Assembly: GCA_027943335.1 (NCBI GenBank)
Contig: BSBK01006426.1
Location: 348,923 to 412,922, forward strand
Direction of reading: 5' to 3'
Origin: Chamaecyparis obtusa
Taxonomy: Eukaryota > Streptophyta > Pinopsida > Cupressales > Cupressaceae
DNA: 64,000 nucleotides
In this document: piece by piece, positions 36,173 through 48,600 of the stretch
Position numbering within the stretch: position 1 is the first letter of the stretch
Layout of the letters: each line of letters begins with the position of its first letter
Program-made: the position numbers and the translations under genes
The notes under the pieces: generated by a model
Told to the model about the DNA's origin: nothing
The model's input: only the letters and a program-made list of their open reading frames with translations
The model's database searches: none

Positions 36173-36366
36173 ATAAAATAATTACCAACTATTTCTTAAT
36201 TCAATTGTGTATAGATTCTTACATCAACATTTCAGATCACACTATGTGGTCCATCATCCGTGTGATCTTTATCTCTCATCCTGATGATGGATCACAAAGT
36301 GTGATCCACAACATTGATGCAAAAATATTTACACAATTAAATGCAGAAACAACTGGTAATTGTTTC
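36173..36366. repeat. Imperfect inverted repeat, ~85-bp arms, ~24-bp loop
   Basis: The core arms GATCACACTATGTGGTCC... (36235-36258) and ...GGATCACAAAGTGTGATC (36283-36306) pair over 24 bp with two mismatches. Pairing continues outward (CATCAAC/ATTGATG, CAATTGTG/CACAATTA, AATTACCAACT/ACTGGTAATT) to about 36173 and 36366 with more mismatches. The RNA would fold into one long hairpin. A MITE or foldback element, or a microRNA-like precursor, are both possible. Confidence 0.75.
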
Positions 36367-38494
36367 ATGGATTGTGGAAATCTAATTACTCTTAACATAA
36401 TGAAATCTATTTTCTCTAATTAAAAATTGAGCATCCTCACATACTCAAAATGTGTGGACATGGTGAAGATTTGTCCACAAAAAGGTGGCCATCATATTAG
36501 TTGTGTTTGTTAAATATCTATTACAATTATCAAATTAATGTCTTTTATGAGGTATTGTTGTTCTTTAATTTTATCTAAGTACTAAATATATTATATTTAA
36601 TTTAAATTTAAAAAGATCATTTGTAGAGGGTGTTAATTCATTATAAGAAGTTTGAAGTTGTTTGTTTTCTAATTTTTAGTAAATTATTTTGTACTTGAAA
36701 GGGATTTCATATGCACTGACATTCATTGCTCTAGGGAGAGCACTATAGGGAGGAAGGACCAACAAGAAGATGCAATTTTAGGTTATCACTAGGCACACTT
36801 TCATATTGTTACTAGTACCTCCAAGACCAATGTGGCATCTATCTCAAGTAAATTTACCATCCTCTATGCTTTGGAAAATTGATATCCAACATTTTGTAAG
36901 GGATTGGACACTAGCCATTTGGATTAGATCTACCAACTTTCAGGTTCTAGGGTTTGAAGAAAAAAAATTATTGGTAGGTTGAAAGTTGAAGGCTACTTGA
37001 TCACTAAGATATCCTCTATTGACTTGAGGTGACAATATTATTATCTATGAATAAATTTCTAATTTATTATAAGATCTCAATTGTAGAACTCAAGCTGACT
37101 TCCATAATAAAGACTACTTGTTCAATTTTATCTTCATTTAATAGGTTTGAGTATACCATATGCATTACATAAGAGATTATATGTAAACTAACAATCTAAG
37201 ATCAATACATTCCAAAATGGCCATAACTATTTAAAAACAAACAAAATGGATATCACGCCAATTTGTAGATAGTCTCATCTTGATGCATTCTACATTTCTA
37301 GGAGATGTGACATTGTTGTTACATAAAATATCTATCATATATTATATTTCTATTCTAGGCCTTGAAACCTTAAATTCATCGGTAAGACAATCTGTTGTAA
37401 AATCCTAAATTGCTAGGAGATATTATTTAGTCGATAGGCTATTTGTTTGAACTTTTGAACCTAAAAAATTGTCTAACACTAGAAAATTATCTCATGCAAC
37501 TAAAAAGTAGTCTAATTCCACAACCGGAATTCAACAACTTTTCGACCTTGAGAGCTTGGTGTGATTGTGCGTTTCTATTCTCGAAATGTTATTTGTCGCT
37601 TGAATGTTGTCTCACGTGGTTGGGAATTTTTCATTGAGGCTTGGATGTGGTAAGTTGCTTTAGTTGGAATTGACATGCATTTTAATTGTGTGTATGGTAA
37701 GCAAGAGGTAATTAAGAACCTCAATTTTCTTTTTCCCTCATTTGGCTTGTGAGTAGCATGAATTGGAGATGTTCTCTTGTTGATAATGACAATGATGGTA
37801 CTAGCAATTGGAAGTGGAGTTAAAGATGACTTGATAGGGTAGATAGGTTAAATTTGGGAATTATGTGTTCTTCAATTGAGCTTTGATTGTGTTGTTGAGT
37901 CATTTGGTTTAGGTTTGATGTTGATCTATATTGTTCTACAATTATTCGTCTTCTTGTTATTTACACAAATTTTGACCCGAGAGCTACTAAATTAGTGATA
38001 GAGCGTTCCTTTGGGGATTGCTAGTAAATTGTGTATTTTCATGTTATTAGTTATGCGTTGGTGGTTGATCTCTAAAAGGAGTGATTTTTTGTCTTCTTTG
38101 TTCTCATTTATTTTCTTTATTTTTCCTTATGTTTGTATATCATTTGGTGGGTAGAAGTAAAATTGTATGGAATGTGTGGGGAGTATGGATTAGCATTTTG
38201 TTGTATGTCATTGTTTTGGTTTAGCTTCCACTTGTATTGGGTTTTAAATGATGTTTAATTTCATGCATAGAAAGAGTATGTCTGGGCTCTTTGAAGGTGT
38301 TAGAGTGACAGGGGCTACTAGGCTAGAGTAGATAATTAGTTTATTCTCAGATCCTTGGGTCAAACATACTATCTATACATGCATAAAAATTGGCCAAAAC
38401 CTTGACTTGAATTGGATGGTAACAATTTATGACGACTACACCATTTTGTGTCAGCTAAAGTTACTATGAAGAAAAATGTTGGATAAGCTAATTA
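36367..38494. other. No gene recognised
   Basis: Mixed AT-rich sequence with frames no longer than about 65 codons. No known domain found. Confidence 0.45.
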
Positions 38495-38859
38495 TGGAGT
38501 TGTGTTTTTTTGGAAGTTGTCGTAGTTCAAGTGTTCAAGTAATTTTTAATCATAGAATGTTATTGTAGGAGTAATTACTTTGTGGGTATTGTGTAACATA
38601 AGAAGTTGTTTTGGACAATGTCATAACCTGTGATGGTGTACATGCATACAATTCGTTGGTCAGCTAGCTATTCAATTTTTGAACCCTTCAAAGTGGTTTT
38701 TGGAAAAGAGGAAACAATGATGTTGAAGGTTGAAATTTTATGTGTTTGACATTTGTTATATATTTTCAATCAAGAATCAAGTTGTTTAGTTTAGTTAATT
38801 AATTTTAAGATACTATGTTTGGACATGACACTTTTGTGAGGACAGTGTTGGGAGAAATG
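38495..38859 (+). repeat. 365-bp direct repeat, copy 1
   Basis: TGGAGTTGTGTTTT...GGGAGAAATG. It recurs at 39181-39546 with scattered substitutions; shared words include GAAACAATGATGTTGAAGGT and GTGATGGTGTACATGCATAC. Confidence 0.9.
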
Positions 38860-39180
38860 CCAAAGGAAATGACATGTAGGGATTCTAATTAGGGACAAAA
38901 TATAGATACTATGCAAGTGACATCTAAGGATTTTGTCCAAGCAATGGTTGCAAATTTTGTGAGCTTTTATTTTCATGTCTTATATATATTTGTTGTTCAA
39001 TTTTAATTAATGATTTAATTGGTTAATTTTAATGAATAAGTAAGTTTTGAAAGGTAAGGAACTCCATGGAGTCGAGTGATTGACTATTTTTTCAACTATT
39101 GAAAGATTTGAAAGGGATGAATTTATTATTTGCTGTGCAGTTGTGCGGCTTTATATATTACTTGCAGTTGTGCGGCTTTA
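38860..39180. other. Spacer between the two 365-bp repeats
   Basis: No gene. CTTGCAGTTGTGCGGCTTTA-type words occur twice close together (39135-39183), a small tandem duplication. Confidence 0.5.
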
Positions 39181-39546
39181 TGGAGTTGTGTTTATTTTGT
39201 AAGTTGTCATAGTTTAAGTGTTCAAGTAATTTTTTATCATGGAATGTTAGTGTAGGAGTAATTACTATGTGGGTATCGTGTAACGTAAGAAGTTGTTTTG
39301 GACAACATCATAACCTGTGATGGTGTACATGCATACAATTGGTTGGTCGGCTAGCTGTTCAACTTTTGAACCTTCCGAAGTGGTTTTTGGAAAAGAGGAA
39401 ACAATGATGTTGAAGGTTGAAATTTTATGTGTTTGACATTTGTTATATATTTTCAATCAAGAATCAAGCTGATTAGTTTAGTTAATTAATTTTGAGATGC
39501 TACGTTTGGACATGACACTTTTGTGAGGACATTGTTGGGAGAAATG
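39181..39546 (+). repeat. 365-bp direct repeat, copy 2
   Basis: Second copy. It abuts the start of segmental duplication copy B, so this junction is a likely breakpoint of the larger rearrangement. Confidence 0.9.
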
Positions 39547-40990
39547 GCATCCATCTTTTGAGAGCCTAGGTATGAAAAACATCAATATTCTGATGAAAGC
39601 CCGAAAACCTTCCTATGATGGCATTACTCATGCAATCAGAAGTCCTCTCAATGGTAGAACCAACCAAATGAATTAGATGCCTCTTCTTGGCTAAAAACAT
39701 GTACATGGAAGGAAGAACCATTAGACTTCTGTACAACTAGAGAGTCCTTTGCCTATGCAATAATTATAGACCTGGAATAATTCGAGGGTGATCTGAAGTC
39801 CCTTATACTCTGGTAGAATGAGATACCTCAACAGAGGTGAAACCCTCAACATCACTACTATCGCTGCACAGAGCGACATATGAGAAATGCCCAACCAAAC
39901 TCAAGTAGGCTACCATTAATCAACACCACATCCTTCACCTCTTCAAGAAACATGTCCTTGACAGGGCCTTTGATGGAAGAGTAGCAAGGGCAACCACCAA
40001 GAAAAGAACACATAAATTTAGTGAGATATGCATAAAAAAACATTCAACATCATTTTTAAATGGCATTCATTTGTAACTGTTCATCAAATCAATTACACAT
40101 TTTATATTATGGCCTTAACAAATTTGAAATAAATATTTGTACATTTATTTATTATTAAAGTTTTTAATATTATGGCTTTAACAAATTTGAAAGAAATATT
40201 TGTACATTTATTTATTATTGAAGTTGTAATGACTTGTAAATTCATTTGGTGTGAAATATAGATTTTCTTAGATTTTAATATTTATTGTAAAAAAATTTAA
40301 AGGTTTTTTAATATTTAGTTTATAATAATTTTAATTTTAGAAAAAATAATCAAATTAAATGGTTATCTAATTTTTTTTACAAATTTCTCTTTATAAATAT
40401 AATTAGAATAATTAATATATTTCTAATGTTTGTCATATATTTATATTTTTCTTCTTAAAAGTAATTTTAAAAATTAATTGACAATGACAATGAGAAAGAC
40501 AAAGACAAAGACAAAATCATTTCATCTAAAAATTCATGATCACCAACAAAAAGAAAATTGTGATGTTAGTAGAATGGAAACCCTTGAATATGTTATTCCC
40601 CTCTCATTTTATGTTTTACATTTAAAACTAAATTTAATGATATCTTTCATAAATCTAAGGATGAACAAACTTTTTTCTCTTTTATGTCTTATCTAGCACC
40701 ATCCATCCCTTTAGATAGGATATAATTTGAATTCAACTCTTCTATTTATGGTCACATAAGAATTCATTTTAGTTTTCATGTTATGTGGATATTATATCTC
40801 TTTTTATTTATTAAAAAGTGATTGTGTTTCTTAGTCAAGAAGTTTAGGGATAGGTGGGTAGGTTCTACTCTCCTTGGAAAAAAACCCTTAAATTAGTCTA
40901 CTCTCAAAACTATCAACAACTCTTTATATTTAATTCATAATAGTGTTTATTTCTATTTTGTATTGAATTTTGATTTGTAATAAAAGCTAT

Positions 40991-40997
<7 letters not shown>

Positions 40998-41058
<61 letters not shown>
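40998..41058 (+). repeat. (AT)n microsatellite
   Basis: About 30 AT units inside duplication copy B. Confidence 0.95.
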
Positions 41059-41061
<3 letters not shown>

Positions 41062-41344
41062 CAATTTCTTTTAAATAAAATATTCTGATGAAACTTCTTG
41101 AATTAAAAACATTTCTAATTTTATTTATTTAACTGAATAATAGATCATTAATAAAGAAATATTAATTTATTATAGATAATTATGAAAAAGTTATGAATTC
41201 TAGTAAGTTTCATCAGATTTGATATTTAAACAATTAATAATAATTTTATATTTCATCTACTTAAAAATTGATCAACAATTATTAAAAAACAATCTTTAAA
41301 ATTCAAAATATTTATTTCCTCTCAAGAATATTATTTTCAACATA

Positions 41345-41830
41345 CTAAATGGATGCAAATGGTCCTTATTTGACATATGAAGATGAGCTAAGACTCAAAG
41401 AAAAATTTATGAATGCCATCGGTCGCTTAATTCCACCAAGAATTAGGTTTCCTTACTCTTTCATGCAAAAAAGAAACAACACTCAATTGGCTGCTAAAAC
41501 TACCTCTCATCCCTACTACTTTTGAAACAATTTGTTGTACTATATTGCACATTAGAATGACATACTTCCGATATATTGCTAGCAGGAAAAAGCATCCACT
41601 ATCAAAGGCCTCCACAATGCAAATTTGTACGAAGTAGCCGACAAAGAGAAAACTGTACTTTGCCAATATTTTATAACTTCAGGTTGAAAGGATTTGAAGA
41701 TGAAGTATCCACACTACAATTTTTAGAAGGCAATTCTCTGGAAAGAATAAATAATGCACTTACGTATCTTACCTGTGCACCAACACCTACCATAGGCGAA
41801 ATATTGGTGAGTACTTTTGTATATTAATAA
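41345..41830 (+). pseudogene. Second, more damaged copy of the unknown gene fragment
   Basis: It matches 33234-33700, with EDELRLKEK and GRLIPPRIRFPYSF readable. A one-base insertion near 41466-41471 (CAAAAAAG) shifts the frame. Part of the second exon is kept (NLYEVADKEKTVLCQ), but a one-base loss near 41666-41670 breaks it. The exon found at 33849 in the other copy has no counterpart here. A GT donor-like site after GAAATATTG is kept. Family not recognised. Confidence 0.5.
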
Positions 41831-41875
41831 TTTTGTTTAGAGTTTTCTCTTCCTTTTGAGATATAAATGTATGTT

Positions 41876-43707
41876 TGTTTGAGGGTGTGGCATAAGAGCT
41901 GCTAAGAATAGAGAAATAAGTAGCATGCATGAATAAAGAGTGTGTATTCTATAGGTTGTATGAAATAGTAGTTTGTGTTTTATGTTAGGTTTAACTTTCG
42001 GCTTATTTTTGTTTTAACTACATGGAGTCAATTGGTCAACTAGCTATTGAACTCTTTAACTATTCAAACTGGATAGGTTTCTATATTGACTCAAGCCTTG
42101 ATGTTGTTTCAAAACCAAATAGAATGATTTTCCATGTAGTAATCAGTAGTAAATTTTAGCTCAATTTTTGACAACGATTAGTTGATTATTCGATGCAAAT
42201 TGGTCGACCAAACGACAAATATTATCGTCAAACTTTATGCGTTGATTATTTGACAAAGAATATGTTTGTCGTATATTTGACCAATATAGTTGTCAAACTA
42301 TTGACTGCTCTGACATCAAAATAATCTCTTCAATCTAGAAGAATGTCTGATGTATCTTTCATCTTTTTCGACCAATGTTGGTCGAAAAAATTGTATAATG
42401 TTAGTTGTAATAATCATAAATAGCCAACATATCATTTTACATTTTTGACCAGATATGGTCGGAAAATCAATCAATGAAATATGTCGACTGTATAACATTG
42501 TAGTCGAACTTAAGGTAGTGCAGTCGAAATAGTTGTCGAAATATCAAGGACCAATCATCGGAGTATTCATCGAGAGTATAGCATTCTCGTTAAATGTACA
42601 GTCTTTGTTGGTCAAAAAATCAATAGAAAATTAAGTTTTTTTTTTAAATTATGAAATCTATTAATATATTATAGTGATTTATGGGTGCCATATATACGTG
42701 ATTTGGCTGTTATGGGTGCCATCTAATGTTTTCTTCATGGGTTCCATGACAGTTTTTCATCTTGTTGGTAGCTCCAAATGAACCAAGCAAATGAAAATGA
42801 GCTTCCAAATCCACTTTTACATTTCTGCTAAAAATAAGATTCTCAAAAGCTTTTCCAAATTCCCACTTAAATATTTCATTAAAGCTCAATATTAAAGTGA
42901 ACTTTTTATATTTATTTTAGTTTTCACTCAAGCAACTTTATTTAATTAATTATAATAAAGCTATCCATAAAATAATACTCTATTGGACAACTTCAAATAA
43001 TTAATTTAATTTATTCCATTATATTTTGACATTAGCTTACATGAATAAAATAGGCCTAGTAGGCCATCTCTAGTTACTCCTCTGAGGAGACAACACGATT
43101 GCACATTTGGGGATTTACATCATAACCTAAGACCTTCAATCTGAATAAGTGATTCATGGCTTACATGCAAACTTTTTAACAATTAGTCAAACTTAAACAT
43201 TTCATATAAAACAAGAGATGCAAAGCATCAAAGTTCCTACCTCTAGTGTGATGATTTCAGAAATGAGGTGATATAAGAAAAAATTGCATAATTGAAATAA
43301 AGGTAAAAGACTTTTATATGACAATTTTCTTAACCTAAAGTACTTGAATAAGAAAATTAGAAAATAAGGAAAAAAATATTGTTTATGTGATCAGTAAATT
43401 AAATGATCTTTTAAATTTTCACAATAAAAACTACTAACATTTGATGGAAATGGTGCACCTAAGAGTGAAAGAATCATCTATTCTATGAAAGCCTGGATCT
43501 ATATAATATTCTTTCTATTGAAGACTCTAGGAACAAAAATGCAAGTGGATGGGAACCAACAATTCTCAAGGAAATCATGGGTATAAAACATCTTTACTAA
43601 AAATAAACAAGTAAAAATGTATAAAAAAGTATTAGGTGGGAAGCTCTTGTCGAACATTGCAACGCATGGATGGCCCTTTCTTATGGCCTTGTTAATTGCA
43701 TGCATAC
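41876..43707. other. No gene; palindrome-rich GTCGA/GACCA block at 42160-42560
   Basis: Between about 42160 and 42620 the words GTCGA, TTGACCA and TGGTCGAAAA recur many times in both orientations. This includes a perfect 12-bp-arm palindrome at 42364-42389. The rest is AT-rich with no coding signal. Confidence 0.5.
42364..42389. repeat. Perfect palindrome, 12-bp arms
   Basis: TTTTTCGACCAA (42364-42375) and TTGGTCGAAAAA (42378-42389) are perfect complements separated by TG. A related imperfect palindrome (TTTTTGACCA, GATA, then TGGTCGGAAAA) is at 42442-42466. Confidence 0.9.
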
Positions 43708-43800
43708 CTTTATTTCCTCAATAGTCCTGGTAAGCTCCATCTTGTCTTCATTCTTCACAGATGTCAAGCATAGAGTAGTGGAAGTTTTCTTGTGCACAAT
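43708..43800 (-). pseudogene. RPL7A: Isolated exon of 60S ribosomal protein eL8 (RPL7A)
   Basis: The minus-strand exon encodes IVHKKTSTTLCLTSVKNEDK followed by MELTRTIEEIK, closely matching the C-terminal-third segment of plant eL8/L7Ae-family large-subunit proteins (VHKKT...LCLT.VKNEDK). It is exactly 93 bp (31 codons, phase 0). A good acceptor (TTCTTTGTAG, ending at 43801) and donor (GTATGC from 43707 down) flank it. I could not find the neighbouring exons (the VKGKARLG side or the ANFNDKY side) within about 500 bp on either side. It may be one exon of a gene with very long introns, or more likely a captured or duplicated fragment. The reading frame is intact. Confidence 0.88.
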
Positions 43801-44369
43801 CTACAAAGAATAAGAACACATTTTGTCAGCTCTAAAATATCTTGTCAAATCAAAACACCAACACATCTCTAGAAGGTTGGTTCAAGATTCATAGTAACTT
43901 GCAATTTCAAGGATCTAGATAAGTAAGGACATAAAAAATCCAGGTCCAATAAACTCGAATAACTTATTCCATCATAACATTTATTCAAGAAAAAATTATA
44001 ATATGAATTATAGATGAAATATCAAAAAGATCAGTCTTGCACCTAATGATTGGCTTGCAAATAGCTCAAAAATATTTTGAGATTGACTGATGCCTAGAGT
44101 ACACCACATGGCTATAGAGCTTTGTCATAATATAAACATGGTTTCACAATGACCAAAGTAAACTTGTCAACCAAGAGAAAAACACAATAGCATTCAAGTG
44201 TTATAATAGAGCTATAAGGAAAAATAAATTTAGAATAATGGAAATCCCCCAAAATATAGCTATTATAATATAGCTATAATGGAAATCCCCAAAAATAATG
44301 GGAGCTTTGGGACGACGTAAGGATATCCATTAAAGCAATATGGAAAGTGAAGTTTTGTCAGGTGTACTT
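43801..44369. other. No gene recognised
   Basis: Contains a short duplication around 44237-44299 (AATGGAAATCCCC twice, with ATAGCTAT words between). Otherwise nothing was seen. Confidence 0.45.
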
Positions 44370-44497
44370 GGAAATACTTTGGTAGACATCTATGGAAAAT
44401 GTGGAAGCATAGACAAGACATGTGGATTGTTTGAAATAATGTCAATGATTTGGGGTGTGTGCTTTTGGATGCTAGGTGAGGGACATGGTTTGACTTA
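44370..44497 (+). pseudogene. Pentatricopeptide repeat (PPR) protein fragment
   Basis: The plus-strand frame from 44370 reads GNTLVDIYGKCGSIDKTCGL, then FEIMS, typical of one PLS-class PPR unit (GN.LVDMYAKCGSI..A..LF..M). A stop follows at about 44495. Only about one repeat is recognisable, with no neighbouring repeats or E/DYW domain. PPR proteins bind organellar RNA. This piece is too short to function. Confidence 0.75.
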
Positions 44498-45266
44498 GAA
44501 AAGGTGTGAGAAGAAACTAATGGTTCCTCATTAAAGTCATATTAAAAGATCCAAACTTACTGTATAGTGTATAGAATGATTTTTTTTCAGCATTAGTATG
44601 TATGAGAAGTAAAGGGAAAAAATTGTAGAGTTATTACCAAACCGTACCTAAGAAGAAATTTCTTTAAAACTATACAATCCAAAATCAATCTCCCTATAGT
44701 TAATTTTTTAACTTTTCCTTAGCAAGCTTTCAAATCATGTCATTTGTAGATAGAATGCAGTAGAATTTGGGTGACCTCCCAGAATGATTCAAACTTTTAT
44801 TTTTTCAATCCCTTTAAAGCCCCTTTCTTGTAAATCAAAATTTTGTGGATTTATAAGATTCTATCTCGTACGCCTATGCTTTAAGATCACAAAGGTCTAA
44901 TTTGTTCTGATAGGCACGAAATAAGCACCTGAGGAGCTGAGACAAAATGTTTACTAGCCAAACAAATTTTGAAAAACTAGAGAGAAAAAAAGTTTAAGAA
45001 AGTAAAATAGAGCTTTCCCTTGAAATTGCCTACCTGCATTCAAACATTATAAAGATGGGATTTTTGTTTACTCACCCGAATGAATCAATTATATAATATA
45101 ATAATATATTATGCACAACAAATTAAATCTCAAGACCAACAGTAGTGCAACAACAATAATTCTAGGCAATTTACTCTTGGTGAGATAGGGGACAAAAGTA
45201 AACCAAACCACCTACATGAGAAATAGAATAAAGAAACACAACCTTATTAGTATTCCTCTATTTTGT

Positions 45267-45605
45267 TCATTCAGCCTCACTATTCAAAAAGATTGTAGAT
45301 TTTGACCTTGGTAAACCACTTTGTGTAAGCAGATACATGCCTCCTATGCCCAGAATCTCTGTCCAAATTTTCCAACCACCATTACTGATAATATTTGAGT
45401 AATTTAATGAATTCACAACAAACCATATTGAATATGTTGCTGCAGTGGCACACAAAGAGAGTAAGGGCATAGCCCCTACTATAGCCAATTGCAACATCAC
45501 AATGAGGGTGGTTAACATGCCTGTTACTTGGACTATGTTGGCTCCCCTCTCCCTGTTATCCACAAAATAGGAAAGTAGGTACAAATTTCCCATGAGAGAT
45601 GTAAG
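45267..45605 (-). pseudogene. MEX1: MEX1-like (chloroplast maltose transporter) exon
   Basis: The minus-strand translation LTSLMGNLYLLSYFVDNRER, then VTGMLTTLIVMLQLAIVGAM and WKIWTEILGIGGMYLLTQ, follows the plant MEX1 maltose exporter of the chloroplast inner envelope in order and spacing (..LTGLLGNLSLLSYF..., WEDVITIGGLSVLPQ). About 95 codons are homologous (45605 down to 45321). The frame then runs on to a stop at 45267 with unrelated sequence, so the exon ends near 45321-45300. GT sites exist at 45319 and 45306 but are not strong. Upstream, a TAA at about 45609-45611 lies only one codon before LTSL and no AG acceptor is adjacent. The hydrophobic segments fit membrane helices. No other MEX1 exon was found nearby. 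Confidence 0.85.
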
Positions 45606-48600
45606 TTATACATGTAGGAGAACTTTGAGCCCATCACAAAGATGACGACATCACAGTGTTAATCTAAAAATACAATATTTTTATTAGAGTTTTAAAGACC
45701 TCTTTGCACTTTTCCATGATAGTGGAAGTCTCCAAGGAAAAAAATACCTAAAACTTTTGTCAATTGGCATATACAGGACTATAGAAACAAAAAATTGGAA
45801 AAATTCTATTTTTATATATGATGAAATGTAATAGATTCGTAGTCTTGGGTATAAAGAAGAAATTCAGTAACTTCTGTTGATAGTAAAAATTATGTCATAG
45901 GAATTTAAAATTCATAGCAATTTGAATACAGAATTGTACCTGTTCTGCACAAAATCTATGATTATGTTGCCAATGCATTGTATTTGATTATGAAAGAAGA
46001 ATTTTCAAAATAATAACTAGAACAAGAATGTGCCTCTGTGATTCCCTATAGAGCAAAAGCAAGCACTACCCAGTTCATTTTCCAACATGAATCTATGTTT
46101 GTAAAATTCATTCTTGTAATTCTAAAAATAGTTTGAGAGCTTTCTGGAAGTGGCCAAAAATATTTTAGAAGAAGTCTGAAGCTTCTAGATTTCTTATTTT
46201 TAATGATATTAATCATTTTATTTTTTTAATAATTTTTTTTATTTTTCTGCTTACCTCAACCAATAAGAAATCAGAAAATTCATACTTTTAAATTATTGAA
46301 AATAAAAATTAATTATCAACTATAATCTTTTTATTCAAAAAAAGTTTAATACTTTATTTTGATTGGTTTGTTGAATAGTCAAATTTTAAAAAAATGCATT
46401 AAACAGATGCATAAGTTACCTGCCTATGGCAGTAACTAATAATGACCTAATTTAGAGAAATTCCACCATAGACTGACTCCCAAACTTCATCCCAAATGGT
46501 ATATCACTAAGGAGACACAATACATTGACAACAAAAAATTTATAAGGATATCCTACTAACCAATGGGAATTTTCTTGAGATGACCAATGATTATGCATTT
46601 TGATGGCAGTGTGCTAGTTCAAAAGTTGAATATAAATTCAAAACAATTTTTCAAATTTTCTCAAACTATAAATGTGGTTAAAGGGAAAATATTATGTGGC
46701 AAAACCCACAAACCCAGCTAGCAAATGATTGTACTTCAAATTATTCCTATATTCATTCAAGTATTGCTATGCTTTAGCTACTTGACCTTTGAGCTTCATC
46801 TAGAGGAATGTGTAGCTTTAAGATAGAGTTACTTCTTGGGCCTTACAATAGGGTGGAATGTGATCAATATTTGTTTAGGTTGTATCTTGTTTATTCCCAT
46901 TGTTAGGTTCTTATTGGTCATGGTTTGAATCTATTATGGTTGTGTAAGGGATTTGTAGATGCTTTTTCTAACAAAATGATTGGACACCATGATTGGTACA
47001 ACTGGTTGTTGGCTATTGTACACATGAATCATAACTGTAAATGGTTATTTTTGTTCAAGAATTTGTTTAACTATCTTTGAGATTTATTGTCCCAGCTTTA
47101 AAAGAGTGATAAAAGATATAGTGAGTGCTATCTTTTCCAAGTGTTTTATGGTTGCCATTATCTTCTACGAGTAATTGCTGGAACCAAATTATGTTCTTTG
47201 CCTCTAGGAAATATTGCAGACACAATCATCTTCTTGGTGAAGGGTTGCTCCCATCCCCATGAGGCACTATTGCATGGTGTCCATTCCCTTGTAGTATAGT
47301 GAACCTAATTTAGTACAAGTGTGCACTATTTTGGGATCCATAATTTATGGCCCCTACACTCTGGTTGTTAGCCTAAGGTAGGCCTATCTTTGCATATAAT
47401 AAGAGGCCAACATGAAATAAATATCTAGAAGTTACGGGGTTGTTCCCTGTCCATAATTTATTATTTAAGTGCTAAGTGATGATGGGTATATCATGTAATT
47501 CATACCTAGTGTGTCTCTTTCTTTCTCTCCATAGTTCACATTAGGAGTATATGCTATAAAATACTAATGAAATCAACTATTGGTCAAATCTAATAAAAAA
47601 TGCAATATAAGGACTAAAATAGATCTCGAAGAAATATGGGAACCATTTTTTACATATATTGTACAAATGAAGAGAACACTCCCAAGAGGAAATGCTTCAA
47701 TGTGGAAAAATTGAAGGATAATATTTTACTTTTATATGTACATCTACAATGTTTTTGATATATTTATGAGATAACACAACCAATGGAAAAATAACATATA
47801 GAAGAAAGTAAAGAATAATGATCATACTTTGAGATATTGTGGAAACTTAAAGGAAAGAATGTCTGGTGGGGTTGTATTTTGAAATCCTTGTGCACCCAGA
47901 TTTGATCACTTTATTCAATGGATCTTTTTTCTACCCTAGTCAAAAGATTTACACCATTCCACGTTAACAAATTATCTTCATATGTTGCAGTGAATTCAGA
48001 GAGGTAGTCCAGTAGAAAGGGGCTACAAAATGACCATTAGATATTGATTCAGCTTATGACATATACAATGATCAAAAATCTTGAAATGAATTTAATCCAA
48101 AATCTTTCCTACTAACCAAAATGGACCAGTGAGACCTTATGTAATTAAAATCAATATTAAGAAAAGTGTAGTCCAATCAATAATAACCATTAATAGATGC
48201 AATTTTATATCTTAGATACTTATCATTCCTAACATATTTTTGTCTAAATGTATTTCAAAAACAAGGTATCTTTTGTCATACAAAACACCAAAATGTTCAA
48301 AATGGTGACAGCTTTGCCCTATGAAATTAAAGAGAGTTAATTTTGTGATCTACTATGCAATTAAAGAGAGTTAATTTTGTGATACCACCATTCTCAAAAG
48401 ATTCCTAATGAACCTGATCAGATAAGCTTTCCATCAACAATAAGTGCTAATTACTTGTACCGATAGATTATACAATATATTTTTGAAAAATTCTTAGACC
48501 TTATAATATTTTCCCAATAGTTTAGATGACATGATGAAACCCCTCTCAAGAGTGAAACTTTATCTCAATTGATGATTATATGTACAGTCTTCATTATATC

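Larger units (their letters stand above)
39549..41875 (+). repeat. Segmental duplication, copy B (2.3 kb)
   Basis: Direct copy of 31485-33748 with many substitutions and small indels. The (AT)n tract is expanded to about 60 bp (40998-41058), against about 20 bp in copy A (32920-32939). It ends just after the second exon group. Confidence 0.9.

Noticed and set aside
43499..43705. 68-codon minus frame starting at the RPL7A exon donor
   Set aside because: It begins inside the predicted intron and has no family resemblance.
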